Shown: positions 32,666 to 42,232, counted from the stretch's first letter. The stretch is 64,000 nucleotides of DNA from Sporosarcina koreensis (GCF_000826145.2 NZ_LN651337.1:1561945-1625944); one strand, 5' to 3'. Program-made: numbers and translations. The notes: generated from the letters alone by a model not told the origin.

Positions 32666-35600
32666 TTATTTATCCAGCAATACATAGCTGCCGGCGGATT
32701 CGATTTCGAATTCGGCCTGGCCTTTTTTCACTTTGTACTTGGATGTTTTGTTCGTGTCCAGGTTGAGGACGGAGCCTTTTTTCCATTTCTTATCCGCGCT
32801 GTCATCCACCGCGATGGCGACTTGGATGTCTTCGCCGAATTTCTTGATGGCTGTTTTCGCAGCGGCTGTGCCCTGGTTGATGCCGATTGTGTAGATATCA
32901 CTCTTCGCACCTTTCACTTGTGCGGAAGATGATTTGCCAAATGTTACGACAGCTTTGCCGTTCGTGTTCTTGCGGAGCACTTCGACTGCATCCTTTTCGA
33001 ATGTGAACGCTGCGTCCGCTGTTTTGAAGACGAGATATTTCTTGGATTTCTCGATCGCTTTCAGCACGCTGTCATCGAGTTCGACGTCGAATGTGCCGTC
33101 AGCTGCCGGTACGTCCAAAATGATCTCCTTCGCTTTCTTGTCGTTCAGGAAGCTTGCGATCGTGTCTTCTGTCACGACCATCGCTTTCGCTGCCGGCTTT
33201 TCGACGTGGACGTTCACAGTTGTCGTGAAGTCGCCGAGTGTGACGCTGATTTCAGCATCTCCAGCACCGATGGCAGTGATCTTGCCTTTGAAAACTTTGG
33301 CGACGGATGGGTTGTTCGACTGGTATGCCGCGTCATCCGTTACGCTTTTCGTTGTGGACGTGCCGTCTGCTTTCGTTGTCGTTTCGATCAGCTGGACAGA
33401 CGCCGTGTCCCCTTCTTTCAGGGACACGCTGTCTTTATCCAACGCATACGTCACGACTGGTGCCGGCTCGCCTTTGACAGTCAAGTACACGAGTGTCGTT
33501 TCCCCGTTCGGGTAGTCGACTTTCACTTGTGTCTTGCCCGGCTGGTGCGCGCTGATCAGGCCTTTGTGGACTGTTGCAATCTTGTTGTTGACGACGCTGA
33601 ATTTCGCGTCGTTTGTTGCGTCACGCTCGATGATCTGGCCGTCCGGCTTGACCGTCTTCTGTGTGACTTTGATTTGTTTCTGCTGGTTCACCTGCATTTT
33701 GACTTCTGTTTTGTCGACCGAGTAGGTCACGATGTCCTGCTTCGGTGCCACGACTTCGAGATAGACGAAGATCGTGTCCTGTTCAGGGATCATGACGCGG
33801 ACTTGTGTCTTGCCTGCTTTGTGCGCTGTGACGAGTCCTTTGTGGACAGTCGCGATCTTATTGTTGACGACGTTGAAGCTTGTGTTCGGCGTGAAGTCCT
33901 GTTCGACGACTGTGCCGTCCGGCTTCACGGTTGTCTTTGTGACGGTGATCTGCTCCTGCTGGCCGACGCCGAGCTTGAGCGTGTTTTTATCCACCGAATA
34001 CGTCACGACATCCTGTTCCGCTGCGTTGACTTCGAGGTAGACGAACCGTGTGTCCTGCCCCGGGATCATGACGCGGACTTGTGTTTTGCCTGCTTTGTGC
34101 CCTGTGACGAGACCTTTCGATACGGTTGCGATCGAATTATCGACGACGTTGAATTTCACGTTCGGCGTGATGTCCTTCTTGACTGTCGTACCGTCCGCTT
34201 TCACTGTCGTTTCCGTTACGAGGAGCTGTTCCTGCTGGCCGACGCCGATGGACAGGTTCTTTTTGTTGAGTGCATACGTGACTTCGTCCTGTGCCGGAGC
34301 GTCTGCTGTCACGGTGACAGGGATCGTCTGCGTGAAGTCACCGTATGTGATGGTGATGTCCGCTTTGCCGGCTGCGACTGCTGTCACTTTGCCGTTCGCC
34401 ACTGTTGCGACTGCTGCATCGCTTGACGCGAAATCAGCTTCCGCAGTGACGTCACGGTCTGTCGATGTGCCGTCCGGCTTCGTTGTTGTTTCTGTGACGA
34501 GGATCTGCGCTGTGTCGCCTGCTTTCAGATCAATTGCGGTTTTATCGACAGAAACGGAGATTGTATCCGGCTGTGCTTCCGCTTTGTAGATTTCCTGTGA
34601 TGCTTTGTTGCCTGCTGCGTCCGTGTACTTGACTGTAACGTTCGATTTGTACTTGTCGAAGTTCGGCACATCGAACGCGAAGTTACCGTCCTGATCGAGT
34701 TTCACTGCGCCGGAGTTGACCGCCTTGCCGTCAGTTGTCACTTCATACGAAGCAGACAGTTTCGTGTTGAGGTCATAGCCCATGCCGTATTTGACGAGTT
34801 CTCGCTGGTAATCGACGTACTTGTCGATGACCTTACCTGCTGCTTTGCCGTTTTCGACCGATCCTTCGATCGTGCCGGCAGATGATTTCACGACGACCGG
34901 CCCGACGTCAGCTGTGATCGTTTTCGGATTTCCGGAAACCGGCTCACCTGTGAAGTCGATTGTGTAAAGGCCATCCGGGATGTCCTGCTGGCCTGTTCCG
35001 CCCCATGGCGTGTATTCGCCTTTGATCGGCAGCTGGTAGGAGCCGGCTGCAAGTGATGCGCCCGCATGCAGATAGCCGATGTAGCCGTCGTTGTACTCGC
35101 CGCCTGTCGGATCCATGATATTCCACAGTTCGACCGTGTTGAAGTTCACATCGCCGGTGATTGTGAAGTAAAGCATCGCTTCGTCTTTCACGCCATCACC
35201 GTTGAAGGACAGATCGGTTTCCGTGATTTCCATATCTGTGACCGCTGCCGCGGCTGCGCCGCCGAAGTCCGCTGCGAATGGCAGGGACAGATCCTTGCCG
35301 TTCCCTTTGATGTGGATGTAGCCGAGGATTTCATCGCCGGCTTTTGACTCCGCTTTTGAAGCGGTCAGCGTGACGTTGAGCATTTGCTCACCGTTCAGGG
35401 TGAAGGCTGTCTTGTCGACAGTTACATTTGCATCGCCGAATTTCTTCGTGATATCGACGGTAACGGTGTAGTCGCCGCCTTTGCCTTTCAGATCTTTGAC
35501 TTTGATCTGCTTCGTGACGGAGATATCTTTGTCGAGTTTCTGAGGGCCGAATGTGACTGTCCCTTTCAGGTTCTCGACATCCGAACCATCGTTGTTCGCT

Positions 35601-37633
35601 GTGTCGATGCCGTACGCAAGGACGTCAGCGTGTGCTGCTTTGTACGCTTCCACACGGCCTGCGCCTTGTGTGAAGACATCATATTTCTTTGTATCGAGCA
35701 GTGTTGCCGTGTTGGAAAGTGCGACTTTCACATCGAATGCGTTCCACTCAGGGTTTGCCTGTTTCACGAGCGCTGCGATACCCGCAACGTGAGGAGTGGC
35801 CATCGATGTACCGGTTTTGCGTGAATACGACTCGCTGTAGTCCGCATCCGGGAAGTCTTTGCCGTATTGCGGGATGGTGGACATGATGTTCGTTCCAGGT
35901 GCAGTGACGTCCGGCTTGATGTCGAAGTTCGGGACGGATGGACCGCGTGAGCTTGAGTCGTTGACGTCGTCGCCTGTCGTTTTCGTGCTTGTGAACTGAT
36001 CGAATGTGATCGTTCCTTCCGCTGCTGCGAGTGCTGCGCGGATCGCTTCGCCGTCTGTGACGGACATGTCGAATGTCGGAAGGAATTCGAACGCATCCCC
36101 TAGGAATGTTTGGGATTTGCCAGGTGCGTTCGTGCCGCCTGCGAAGTTGTGGACGATGACGCCGACAGCACCGTTTTTCTTCGCTGCTTCGATTTTATCC
36201 ACAAATGCGATTTCGCCGCGGGACACGAGTGCGATTTTACCTTTGACGTCTAGTCCGGCATAGTCGGCTTCTTTACCGACGCCCGGGACTGCGACAAGTT
36301 TGTAGCTGCCCGAAAGCTGCTGTTTCACGTCCTTGCCGAATGTCGTCGCCATGAGATCGTTCACTTTGCTGTACGTGAAGTCGCCGGCTGTGATGTTGAT
36401 GCTGGCCTGGTAATGTGTTTCCGGGTTTGTCGTGTTGCCGACACCGATGCCGAGACGTGACGTTGCCGGAGTTCCCATCGTACCGCGGTTCGGACCGGAG
36501 TTTCCTGTTGCGATGACGGAAATCGTGCCTGCGAGCATCGCGTTGTTGATGGCGAAGGAGGCCCCATCGACTTCATTGTTCGCCCCGCCGCCGAGCGACA
36601 GGTTGATGACATCCATGTTTTCGATGACCGCAGTGTCGATCGCTTTGATGATTCCGGCGGTCGATCCGCTGCCGTATGCGCCGAGGACGCGGTACGAATA
36701 GAGGTCGACTTTCGGTGCGATCCCTTTGATGCCGTATGGATTGTTGCCTTGTGCGGCAATCGTTCCGGCTACGTGCGTGCCATGCGATGTGTAGAATGCG
36801 CTGCCTTTGTCGTTGAATTCAGGCTTGTTCGATGGACGGTCGAGCGGAGACGTTTCCGATCCGTCGTCATCTGCGCGGGGCCGTGCATAGTCGCCTTCTG
36901 TGTGAGGGACGAAGTTCTTGCCGCCTTTGTAGACTGCTTTCAAATCCGGGTGTTCTGCATCGATTCCTGTGTCAAGGACAGCGACTTTGATGCCTTGTCC
37001 TTCAATCCCTTCTGCCCACAGTTTATCGATTCCGAGGAATGGAATGCTGGTGTCCATTTGTGCATCGACGGATGGCTCGACTTTTTCGAGGCCTTCGAGT
37101 GCATACATAGTAGTGTCAGGCTCGACGTATTTGACTTCGTCGATGTCCAGGAGTTTCTCGAGGTCATTGGCCTGTACAGTGCCGGAGAGACCGTTGAGGA
37201 CTGTATCGTATGAGAATTGCTGATCGAATTTGACGTTTTTGACCGCCATCTTCTTTTTTGCGCTGACTTGCTGGTCTTGGATCTTTTTCTTTTTCGTGTT
37301 CTTCTGCGCCTGTGTCATCTTCTTGCCGTTCAGTTTCTGGATCCCCTGCTCGAGGCCCACCGACTTTTCGGACAGATGAATGATGACAGGCACTTTCTGG
37401 GTTCCTGAAAGCCCTTCCAGATCCTTATGGAGACGGGCATCTCCCTCCAGCAGGCTTGTCTGCTGAGCAATCGCCGCTTTCTGCTGCAGAATGCTTTCAT
37501 CTTGCGGGTTCGGCTTGAACGGCTGTTTGAGGAGCGCTGCATCGGCAGTGCCTGCAAACGGCAGGACAAGCGAGAGTACCAGGACCAGTGTCAGGAACGT
37601 ACTGAGAAATCTGGTGAATTTCTTGTTGGTCAA
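32666..37633 (-). CDS. 1655-residue secreted subtilase with PA domain and Ig-like (Big_2) repeats
   Basis: The start is TTG 37633, preceded by AGGGGGTAGGA. Domains: signal peptide 1-32; inhibitor-I9-like propeptide about 60-180; S8 catalytic domain about 200-690 with D221 (VAVLDTGID), H284 (SHGTHVAG) and S610 (GTSMATPH); an inserted protease-associated domain about 430-545; Fn3/FlgD-like beta domains about 690-1050; five repeats of about 90 residues resembling Big_2 (VTYSVDK to VFVYLEV) about 1050-1530; and a novel C-terminal domain. It has no SLH repeat or LPXTG signal, so it is probably released. Extracellular protein degradation or processing is expected. Confidence 0.92.
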   Translation of the reverse strand: MTNKKFTRFLSTFLTLVLVLSLVLPFAGTADAALLKQPFKPNPQDESILQQKAAIAQQTSLLEGDARLHKDLEGLSGTQKVPVIIHLSEKSVGLEQGIQKLNGKKMTQAQKNTKKKKIQDQQVSAKKKMAVKNVKFDQQFSYDTVLNGLSGTVQANDLEKLLDIDEVKYVEPDTTMYALEGLEKVEPSVDAQMDTSIPFLGIDKLWAEGIEGQGIKVAVLDTGIDAEHPDLKAVYKGGKNFVPHTEGDYARPRADDDGSETSPLDRPSNKPEFNDKGSAFYTSHGTHVAGTIAAQGNNPYGIKGIAPKVDLYSYRVLGAYGSGSTAGIIKAIDTAVIENMDVINLSLGGGANNEVDGASFAINNAMLAGTISVIATGNSGPNRGTMGTPATSRLGIGVGNTTNPETHYQASINITAGDFTYSKVNDLMATTFGKDVKQQLSGSYKLVAVPGVGKEADYAGLDVKGKIALVSRGEIAFVDKIEAAKKNGAVGVIVHNFAGGTNAPGKSQTFLGDAFEFLPTFDMSVTDGEAIRAALAAAEGTITFDQFTSTKTTGDDVNDSSSRGPSVPNFDIKPDVTAPGTNIMSTIPQYGKDFPDADYSESYSRKTGTSMATPHVAGIAALVKQANPEWNAFDVKVALSNTATLLDTKKYDVFTQGAGRVEAYKAAHADVLAYGIDTANNDGSDVENLKGTVTFGPQKLDKDISVTKQIKVKDLKGKGGDYTVTVDITKKFGDANVTVDKTAFTLNGEQMLNVTLTASKAESKAGDEILGYIHIKGNGKDLSLPFAADFGGAAAAAVTDMEITETDLSFNGDGVKDEAMLYFTITGDVNFNTVELWNIMDPTGGEYNDGYIGYLHAGASLAAGSYQLPIKGEYTPWGGTGQQDIPDGLYTIDFTGEPVSGNPKTITADVGPVVVKSSAGTIEGSVENGKAAGKVIDKYVDYQRELVKYGMGYDLNTKLSASYEVTTDGKAVNSGAVKLDQDGNFAFDVPNFDKYKSNVTVKYTDAAGNKASQEIYKAEAQPDTISVSVDKTAIDLKAGDTAQILVTETTTKPDGTSTDRDVTAEADFASSDAAVATVANGKVTAVAAGKADITITYGDFTQTIPVTVTADAPAQDEVTYALNKKNLSIGVGQQEQLLVTETTVKADGTTVKKDITPNVKFNVVDNSIATVSKGLVTGHKAGKTQVRVMIPGQDTRFVYLEVNAAEQDVVTYSVDKNTLKLGVGQQEQITVTKTTVKPDGTVVEQDFTPNTSFNVVNNKIATVHKGLVTAHKAGKTQVRVMIPEQDTIFVYLEVVAPKQDIVTYSVDKTEVKMQVNQQKQIKVTQKTVKPDGQIIERDATNDAKFSVVNNKIATVHKGLISAHQPGKTQVKVDYPNGETTLVYLTVKGEPAPVVTYALDKDSVSLKEGDTASVQLIETTTKADGTSTTKSVTDDAAYQSNNPSVAKVFKGKITAIGAGDAEISVTLGDFTTTVNVHVEKPAAKAMVVTEDTIASFLNDKKAKEIILDVPAADGTFDVELDDSVLKAIEKSKKYLVFKTADAAFTFEKDAVEVLRKNTNGKAVVTFGKSSSAQVKGAKSDIYTIGINQGTAAAKTAIKKFGEDIQVAIAVDDSADKKWKKGSVLNLDTNKTSKYKVKKGQAEFEIESAGSYVLLDK

Positions 37634-37904
37634 ATTCCTACCCCCTATATTGAATTAGTTGTCAGACTTAACGAAATTAAGTGACAGAACGAAGATATCA
37701 TAGAACGGTAGATTTGAGAACGGCAGTTTCCTCCGAATTTCGGAATAAACGTCACTTTTCAGAAAAATCGTCCAATCGGCATTGCCGGGGATCATTTGGA
37801 GTAGTCTATTGGTTGTATGGAAGATGATAGATCTTATGAAGATGGTAGGTGTTCCATATTGTAGGTATATAGGTGGGGGCAACCATCCGCTGATTGGGGG
37901 GGAG
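37634..37904. other. 5' region of the giant subtilase gene
   Basis: This 271-bp AT-rich stretch should contain the subtilase promoter. CTGACA/TATAGG-like boxes occur near 37645-37670 but none is convincing. It contains no gene. Confidence 0.35.
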
Positions 37905-38035
37905 GACGATGCTTGCTTGAGCGTAGGACACTGATGCTTGAGCGTTTGGGGCTGGGGCTTGAGCGGTTCTCGCTTTGCTTGAGCAGTTCTGAGCTGGGCT
38001 TGAGCGGTGCTCGCTTTGCTTGAGCGCTCGGCCAT
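37905..38035 (+). repeat. TTGAGCGGTT-variant array
   Basis: Six units of the form GCTTGAGCGGTTCTCGCTTT with a 20-21 bp period. They share TGAGCGGTT with the other arrays but have a different second half (GCTT, CTCGC). All are on the plus strand. The same variant occurs at 54368-54510. Confidence 0.88.
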
Positions 38036-38053
38036 TCCCCCCAAAAAACCCCA

Positions 38054-38081
38054 CAAAAAAACGCTTCGTTGGCGGAAGCGT
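38054..38081 (-). terminator. Terminator of the second exonuclease gene
   Basis: ACGCTTC and GGAAGCGT form the stem. On the minus strand seven T residues follow, five bases after the stop codon. Confidence 0.8.
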
Positions 38082-38086
38082 GGGGA

Positions 38087-38722
38087 TCAGACGGCGGCTT
38101 CAGGCTGATTGACCCGGCAGCAATATTGGTAGATCGCTGCGGTGGCGAGGCAGTCGGTGTGGCCGCTCATGGAATTCAGTTTGTCGGTCAGCAGGGTCTT
38201 CAGCTGCACCATCTGTTTGCGGTCTGTCAGCTGGGCCGCCACTTTCCGGGCAAGGCGTGTCGTATCGACGACTGTGTATTTCGGCAGATCCAGAGGGGTG
38301 AAGTCTGCCAGTGACTCGAGGAACCCCATCTCGAATGAACTGTCATGGATGACGATCGGCAGTTCCCCGATGAAAGCCACGAGATCTGCAATGATCTCTT
38401 CTATGACTGGTGCCGTCCGGATGTCCGCGGCGGATATCCCAGTACGCTGGGTCACCTCGAGCGGGATGTGCCGCTGCGGATTCACAAGTGTCGAAAAGCG
38501 GTCCGTCTCCTCATGGTCCTGGTAGCGGATGGCGAGGACTTCAAGGATCTTATCAGCTCCTGCCCGCATGCCTGTCGTCTCGAAGTCGAGGACGACGTAG
38601 TCATCGTGGCAGTCATCCGTCGTTATGTAGTTACTGCTGCGTGTCTGTTTGCGCAGCCGGTTGTTCTTCTGTTTCGGCTGCTGGTTGAGCAGCAGCTGGA
38701 CTTGTTTCCGTTCCCTTTCCAT
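38087..38722 (-). CDS. DnaQ-like exonuclease paralogue with altered catalytic residues
   Basis: The 211-residue protein aligns along its length with the exonuclease at 28423-29022 (shared LDFETTGxRAGADKI, LVNPQRHI, DCLATAAIYQYC). D46 and E48 are kept, but the third carboxylate is E131 (IHDSSFEMGF instead of NASFD). The histidine position before D190 is M185, with H188 shifted three residues. It may be weakly active, use a displaced histidine, or act as a binding protein. The N-terminal 36 residues are basic and differ from its paralogue. Confidence 0.82.
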   Translation of the reverse strand: MERERKQVQLLLNQQPKQKNNRLRKQTRSSNYITTDDCHDDYVVLDFETTGMRAGADKILEVLAIRYQDHEETDRFSTLVNPQRHIPLEVTQRTGISAADIRTAPVIEEIIADLVAFIGELPIVIHDSSFEMGFLESLADFTPLDLPKYTVVDTTRLARKVAAQLTDRKQMVQLKTLLTDKLNSMSGHTDCLATAAIYQYCCRVNQPEAAV

Positions 38723-38809
38723 CGTTCCACTTCCTTACCCGTTGTACATTCTGCTCATTCTATACCCCGTTTTCCGGATGCTAGTCATAAAACTTGCAAA
38801 CTGGATATA

Positions 38810-38843
38810 ACAAAAGACAGGGCTGCCACAGCCCTGCCTTTTG
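38810..38843. terminator. Terminator between exonuclease and adaptor genes
   Basis: ACAAAAGACAGGGCTG and CAGCCCTGCCTTTTGT pair around a three-base loop with one mismatch. A and T runs on both sides allow bidirectional action; it abuts the stop of the adaptor gene. Confidence 0.85.
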
Positions 38844-40139
38844 TCACTTTCCGGTATATTCTTTTTTGAGCAGCAGGACGCTGAAGTAGTTTTTCCAGCC
38901 GAACGCTTTCCATTCCGCTTTTGACGGGAAGTCCGCCGGCATCGGGAAGAAGACGCGCGGAGCGCTTCCCTGGTCACGGATCGCTTTGTCATAGACGACC
39001 ACGTCGCCCGCTGTGACCCCTTCCGTGACAACGGTGCGGTCCAGATAATCGAACGGCGCATTCACTTGCGTGGCAGCAGCGTAGCCGTTTTCATCGAGAC
39101 GCCAGACGTAGGCGCCTTCCGTTCCGGTGCCCATCATCCATTTGGACGGGACCGCGGCTGCGTTCTGGGCGGCGTTCGTCGTGATGACGGTATTCACATG
39201 CGTGCCGAATGGTGCGGGAATCTGCTCGCCGCCTGCATTCAGCTGCACTTTGTAGTAGGCGAGCGGGTTCGTGACGGGTTTATCCGCCAGTTTCTTGTAA
39301 GCGTCGAGGAACTCGTCCTTCTGCGCCGGCACCTGGTCGACCGCATCGACGGAGCCGTTCAGCGGCGCATCGGTCCCTTTCGCGCTCATGACAGCCACGT
39401 CGCCGGGCTCGATGCGGCTCCATTCTTCGTCTTCCGCGAATGTCTCGATCACCTGCTCATTGCTGTAGATGACGATGGTCGGGCGGTCGTTTTCACTGTT
39501 GATGCGCGCGATCACACCGTCCGCAGGGCTGATGAGCGATGGATTGCCCGGGTTCTGGTCGAGCTGTGACTCGACGACTTTCAGCCGGCGGTCGATATCA
39601 GCAAGCTCACGTTCCGCTTCTGCGACAGCCTGCGCGTACGACCCTTTCTGGCTGACGTCGACGTTGACATTGACGTTCAACTCCACTTTTGTGTCTTCAT
39701 CGGCTTGGGCCCGGTCGGATTTCGATGAATTCGAACTGTCGGACTGATCGCCGGACTCCAAGTCGGAAATCGTCGAGCGGATGGCGCTCTGCTGCGCGAG
39801 CAGTGCTTCCTTCTCGGATTCCCACACTGCCCGCTGGCCGTCCGCCTGCTCGGTCTGCAGGCTCGCAAGTTCGTCGCCTGCGCTGACCGTATCGCCAGGA
39901 GAGACGAGCCATGTATCGATCGTGTTACTGTCATCCGTGTAAACAGTGAATGTCTCAGCAGGCGCGATCAATCCTTCTTTCGGCAGTTCTTCTTTGTATT
40001 CGTTCGCTGTCATCGTTTCGTAGTCGCTGACGTAGACTGTTTTCGGGATGATGCTTTTATCCGAATAGAGCAGGTACAGGTTCAGTGCGACGAACACACT
40101 GACGACGACCGCGATGGCTGCATTCTGTAATTTGTTCAT
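38844..40139 (-). CDS. HlyD-type membrane fusion/efflux adaptor protein
   Basis: The 431-residue protein has one N-terminal transmembrane helix (7-27) and a biotinyl-lipoyl-like half motif (TWLVSPGDTVSAGDELASLQ, about 75-95). A charged coiled-coil region (about 96-200, with a Ser/Asp-rich insert) precedes the second half (SLISPADGVIARINSENDRP) and beta-barrel domains. It resembles periplasmic-adaptor relatives of Gram-positive ABC exporters. No ABC subunits are adjacent; only the membrane protein upstream is linked, three bases away. Confidence 0.8.
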   Translation of the reverse strand: MNKLQNAAIAVVVSVFVALNLYLLYSDKSIIPKTVYVSDYETMTANEYKEELPKEGLIAPAETFTVYTDDSNTIDTWLVSPGDTVSAGDELASLQTEQADGQRAVWESEKEALLAQQSAIRSTISDLESGDQSDSSNSSKSDRAQADEDTKVELNVNVNVDVSQKGSYAQAVAEAERELADIDRRLKVVESQLDQNPGNPSLISPADGVIARINSENDRPTIVIYSNEQVIETFAEDEEWSRIEPGDVAVMSAKGTDAPLNGSVDAVDQVPAQKDEFLDAYKKLADKPVTNPLAYYKVQLNAGGEQIPAPFGTHVNTVITTNAAQNAAAVPSKWMMGTGTEGAYVWRLDENGYAAATQVNAPFDYLDRTVVTEGVTAGDVVVYDKAIRDQGSAPRVFFPMPADFPSKAEWKAFGWKNYFSVLLLKKEYTGK

Positions 40140-40142
40140 CGG

Positions 40143-40823
40143 TTACGCGCCTCCTTGCACGACGTAATTGAAGAGACGCTCGAACGGGATGTAGCCGATC
40201 GCTGCTGTCAGCAGGGCCATGGCGATCTGCAGGCCGATCAAAACGGCAAGCAGGCTCTTCCAGTTCATCGTTTTCGTATAGGAGCGGATGAAGCTGAACT
40301 GCATGCTGACGATGAGCGCGGAAACGAGTGTCAGCTGGTTGAGGAACATGACCAGGAACCACGTTTCGGAAAATGTCGCCGTGAGCGGTCCAAATGACAG
40401 GAATGACACGTTCGCCGCCTCCCCTTTCAAAGCGAAGACGAAGAATACGAGTGCTTTCTCCATCAGCAGCACACCGGTTGTCAGCAGCTGCAGCGGAACG
40501 ATCCGGCGCACCGGGATCGAGGTGATGAGGCCAAGGACGTATGAAATGAAAAACAGATGAAAAGCTATGTAGATGACAGACCAGAGGACTGCGCCGATCA
40601 CGGAGACGATCCGGGCGACCGTGTAACTTCCGCCTGCCGCAAGCATCGGGCTGAGCGAATCGGTTGTCATTCCCCATATATCGCGCAATGCAAACAGCAC
40701 GATACCCGCAAGGAAAAGAAGAACGATCCGTACGGTGAACCCGCGCATTGCCGAATTTTGATGATCGATGGCGAGTTTTGACGGCTTCGTCACATAGCGC
40801 CAAAACGAAAAGTTGAAAAACAT
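40143..40823 (-). CDS. Polytopic membrane protein, possibly Yip1-like
   Basis: The 226-residue protein has five or six hydrophobic segments after a cytoplasmic N-terminus. Length and topology recall Yip1-family proteins such as B. subtilis YknW, which is encoded next to the adaptor YknX; no diagnostic motif was recognised. The start follows AAAGGAATT. It is the first gene of a two-gene operon with the HlyD-type adaptor and probably assembles with it. Confidence 0.6.
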   Translation of the reverse strand: MFFNFSFWRYVTKPSKLAIDHQNSAMRGFTVRIVLLFLAGIVLFALRDIWGMTTDSLSPMLAAGGSYTVARIVSVIGAVLWSVIYIAFHLFFISYVLGLITSIPVRRIVPLQLLTTGVLLMEKALVFFVFALKGEAANVSFLSFGPLTATFSETWFLVMFLNQLTLVSALIVSMQFSFIRSYTKTMNWKSLLAVLIGLQIAMALLTAAIGYIPFERLFNYVVQGGA

Positions 40824-41103
40824 CGGATAATTCCTTTCTTAAAGAGGATGGGAAACGGTCAACACTGAAAACTTCCTATCCTATACTTTAGCAAAAACCG
40901 CGGAATTTGCAAAGTTTTCACGTACAAGACTCGTAATTTATCAGGATAAGAATATTTACGGAAAGGAGGTTTCCCATATGCCGAAACGTGGGTATTACAT
41001 AACTATTACACACTCTAGTGACTCCTGATGACACCACGGACATACAACAGACCGGGGGTATCCGATTTATTTCCCGGGAAATCGACAAAAGGAGCGGATT
41101 CCA

Positions 41104-41214
41104 ATGGAAAACAATATCCAAGCGAAACGAATTGCACAGATGACTTGGCAGGATGTAGCTTTCGGGCTTGCCGGTTCGACCGGTTTCGTAGCGCTGCTGT
41201 ATTTCTTCCTATGA
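41104..41214 (+). CDS. 36-residue predicted membrane peptide
   Basis: ATG at 41104 is nine bases after AAAAGGAG. The product is a charged amphipathic N-terminus (MENNIQAKRIAQMTWQDV) followed by one hydrophobic helix (AFGLAGSTGFVALLYFFL) and ends at TGA 41212-41214. A strong terminator follows 34 bp later. The ribosome binding site, terminator and single transmembrane helix make it credible, but it has no recognised family. Small membrane peptides of this type often modulate transporters or wall enzymes. Confidence 0.55.
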   Translation: MENNIQAKRIAQMTWQDVAFGLAGSTGFVALLYFFL

Positions 41215-41247
41215 GACGGACACGGAACAGCCTATATAAAAAACAGT

Positions 41248-41288
41248 AAAACACCTATCCGGCAGAACAGCTTGCGGATAGGTGTTTT
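41248..41288. terminator. Bidirectional terminator
   Basis: AAAACACCTATCCG and CGGATAGGTGTTTT form a 14-bp stem. It serves the small plus-strand gene and the convergent IDEAL-domain gene. Confidence 0.88.
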
Positions 41289-41297
41289 CAATTGGCA

Positions 41298-41762
41298 TTA
41301 TTCTTGTGTGACATTGGGCGTGTGCATTCCTTCCGTCAGTTCATTGAACAGGAGTCTGTCGTTCATCTCAAGTGCATAATCGATCATACGCAGCCGGTTC
41401 CGCAGTTCCAGCTCTCCGATCATGTCCTCGATTTCACGCGCTTGCGGCATGGAAAGTTCGGGAGCGAGCTGGAAGATGCCATCAAGAACGTCGGACAGGT
41501 GCATATGCAAATCGGAAATCAGGAGCAGCTGGTACAGCGGTAATCGGATGAACTGGCTGCCTCGCTGGAATACGAAGATCTCCCCCAGATTCTCGACTTG
41601 CAGGCTCTTCATGTTGATGATGATCTCTTTTCCTTCAATCGGAACAAACTGAAACACTTCCTGGCCTTTTACGATGGAGAAATACTGGTAGGCAAACACG
41701 AGCCGGAGCCTGAAATCCTCTTTGCTCGTATAAAACGGTGTCATTCGTTTAACGGACAGCAT
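41298..41762 (-). CDS. IDEAL-domain protein
   Basis: The 154-residue protein ends with RMIDYALEMNDRLLFNELTEGM, which fits the IDEAL domain consensus, a short helical module found in Firmicutes proteins such as YpiB. The first 100 residues are beta-rich and charged, with FVPIEGKEIIINM. No enzymatic motif is visible. The ATG has AGGAGGAGATCC upstream. Function is unknown; IDEAL proteins are usually small regulators or adaptors. Confidence 0.65.
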   Translation of the reverse strand: MLSVKRMTPFYTSKEDFRLRLVFAYQYFSIVKGQEVFQFVPIEGKEIIINMKSLQVENLGEIFVFQRGSQFIRLPLYQLLLISDLHMHLSDVLDGIFQLAPELSMPQAREIEDMIGELELRNRLRMIDYALEMNDRLLFNELTEGMHTPNVTQE

Positions 41763-41863
41763 ATGGATCTCCTCCTATATTGAATATTCCGATTATTAAT
41801 AGTTTATCACATCCACCCCTGTTTTGTGAATGACAGATGCCTGTGTTTTTTGCCCTGTCGCCG

Positions 41864-42232
41864 TCAGACAGGCGCCGGTCCGTCGTCTTCCCGCACCTGC
41901 CAGCCCGGTGCCAGCAGCCAGTAGGACAGGCTTGCAGGGGAATATTCGCTGATCCCCAGCTCCTCCATCACCCTGCAGACCGTCTCCTCGAACTGACCCC
42001 TGTCCGTATTCAGTCGCCTGAACGTAATTCTGTTTCGCCTGCCATCCACGACGATTGAATCGAAATACACGCGGCCGATCGTCCTTCCGGTCAAATACAT
42101 CATCCGGCCCTCCCGTATTCCTGAAGCATTCCCGGGACTCCGCAAACCAAGCTTTTCATGGATCTGCCCGCGGTTTCCGCCAAGCAGTTCCCCGAGCCCG
42201 GGGACATGGAGCACTATCGAATCCGGCTGCAT
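41864..42232 (-). CDS. Hypothetical protein, 122 residues
   Basis: Start ATG 42232 (MQPDSIVLHV) is preferred over an in-frame GTG at 42250 because AAGGAGGAGGAA lies between them and serves the ATG. The product has no signal peptide or membrane segment. GRTIGRVYFDSIVVDGRRNRITFRRL suggests a beta-sheet core. I recognise no family. It lies alone, divergent from the XRE regulator at 42413. Confidence 0.6.
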   Translation of the reverse strand: MQPDSIVLHVPGLGELLGGNRGQIHEKLGLRSPGNASGIREGRMMYLTGRTIGRVYFDSIVVDGRRNRITFRRLNTDRGQFEETVCRVMEELGISEYSPASLSYWLLAPGWQVREDDGPAPV

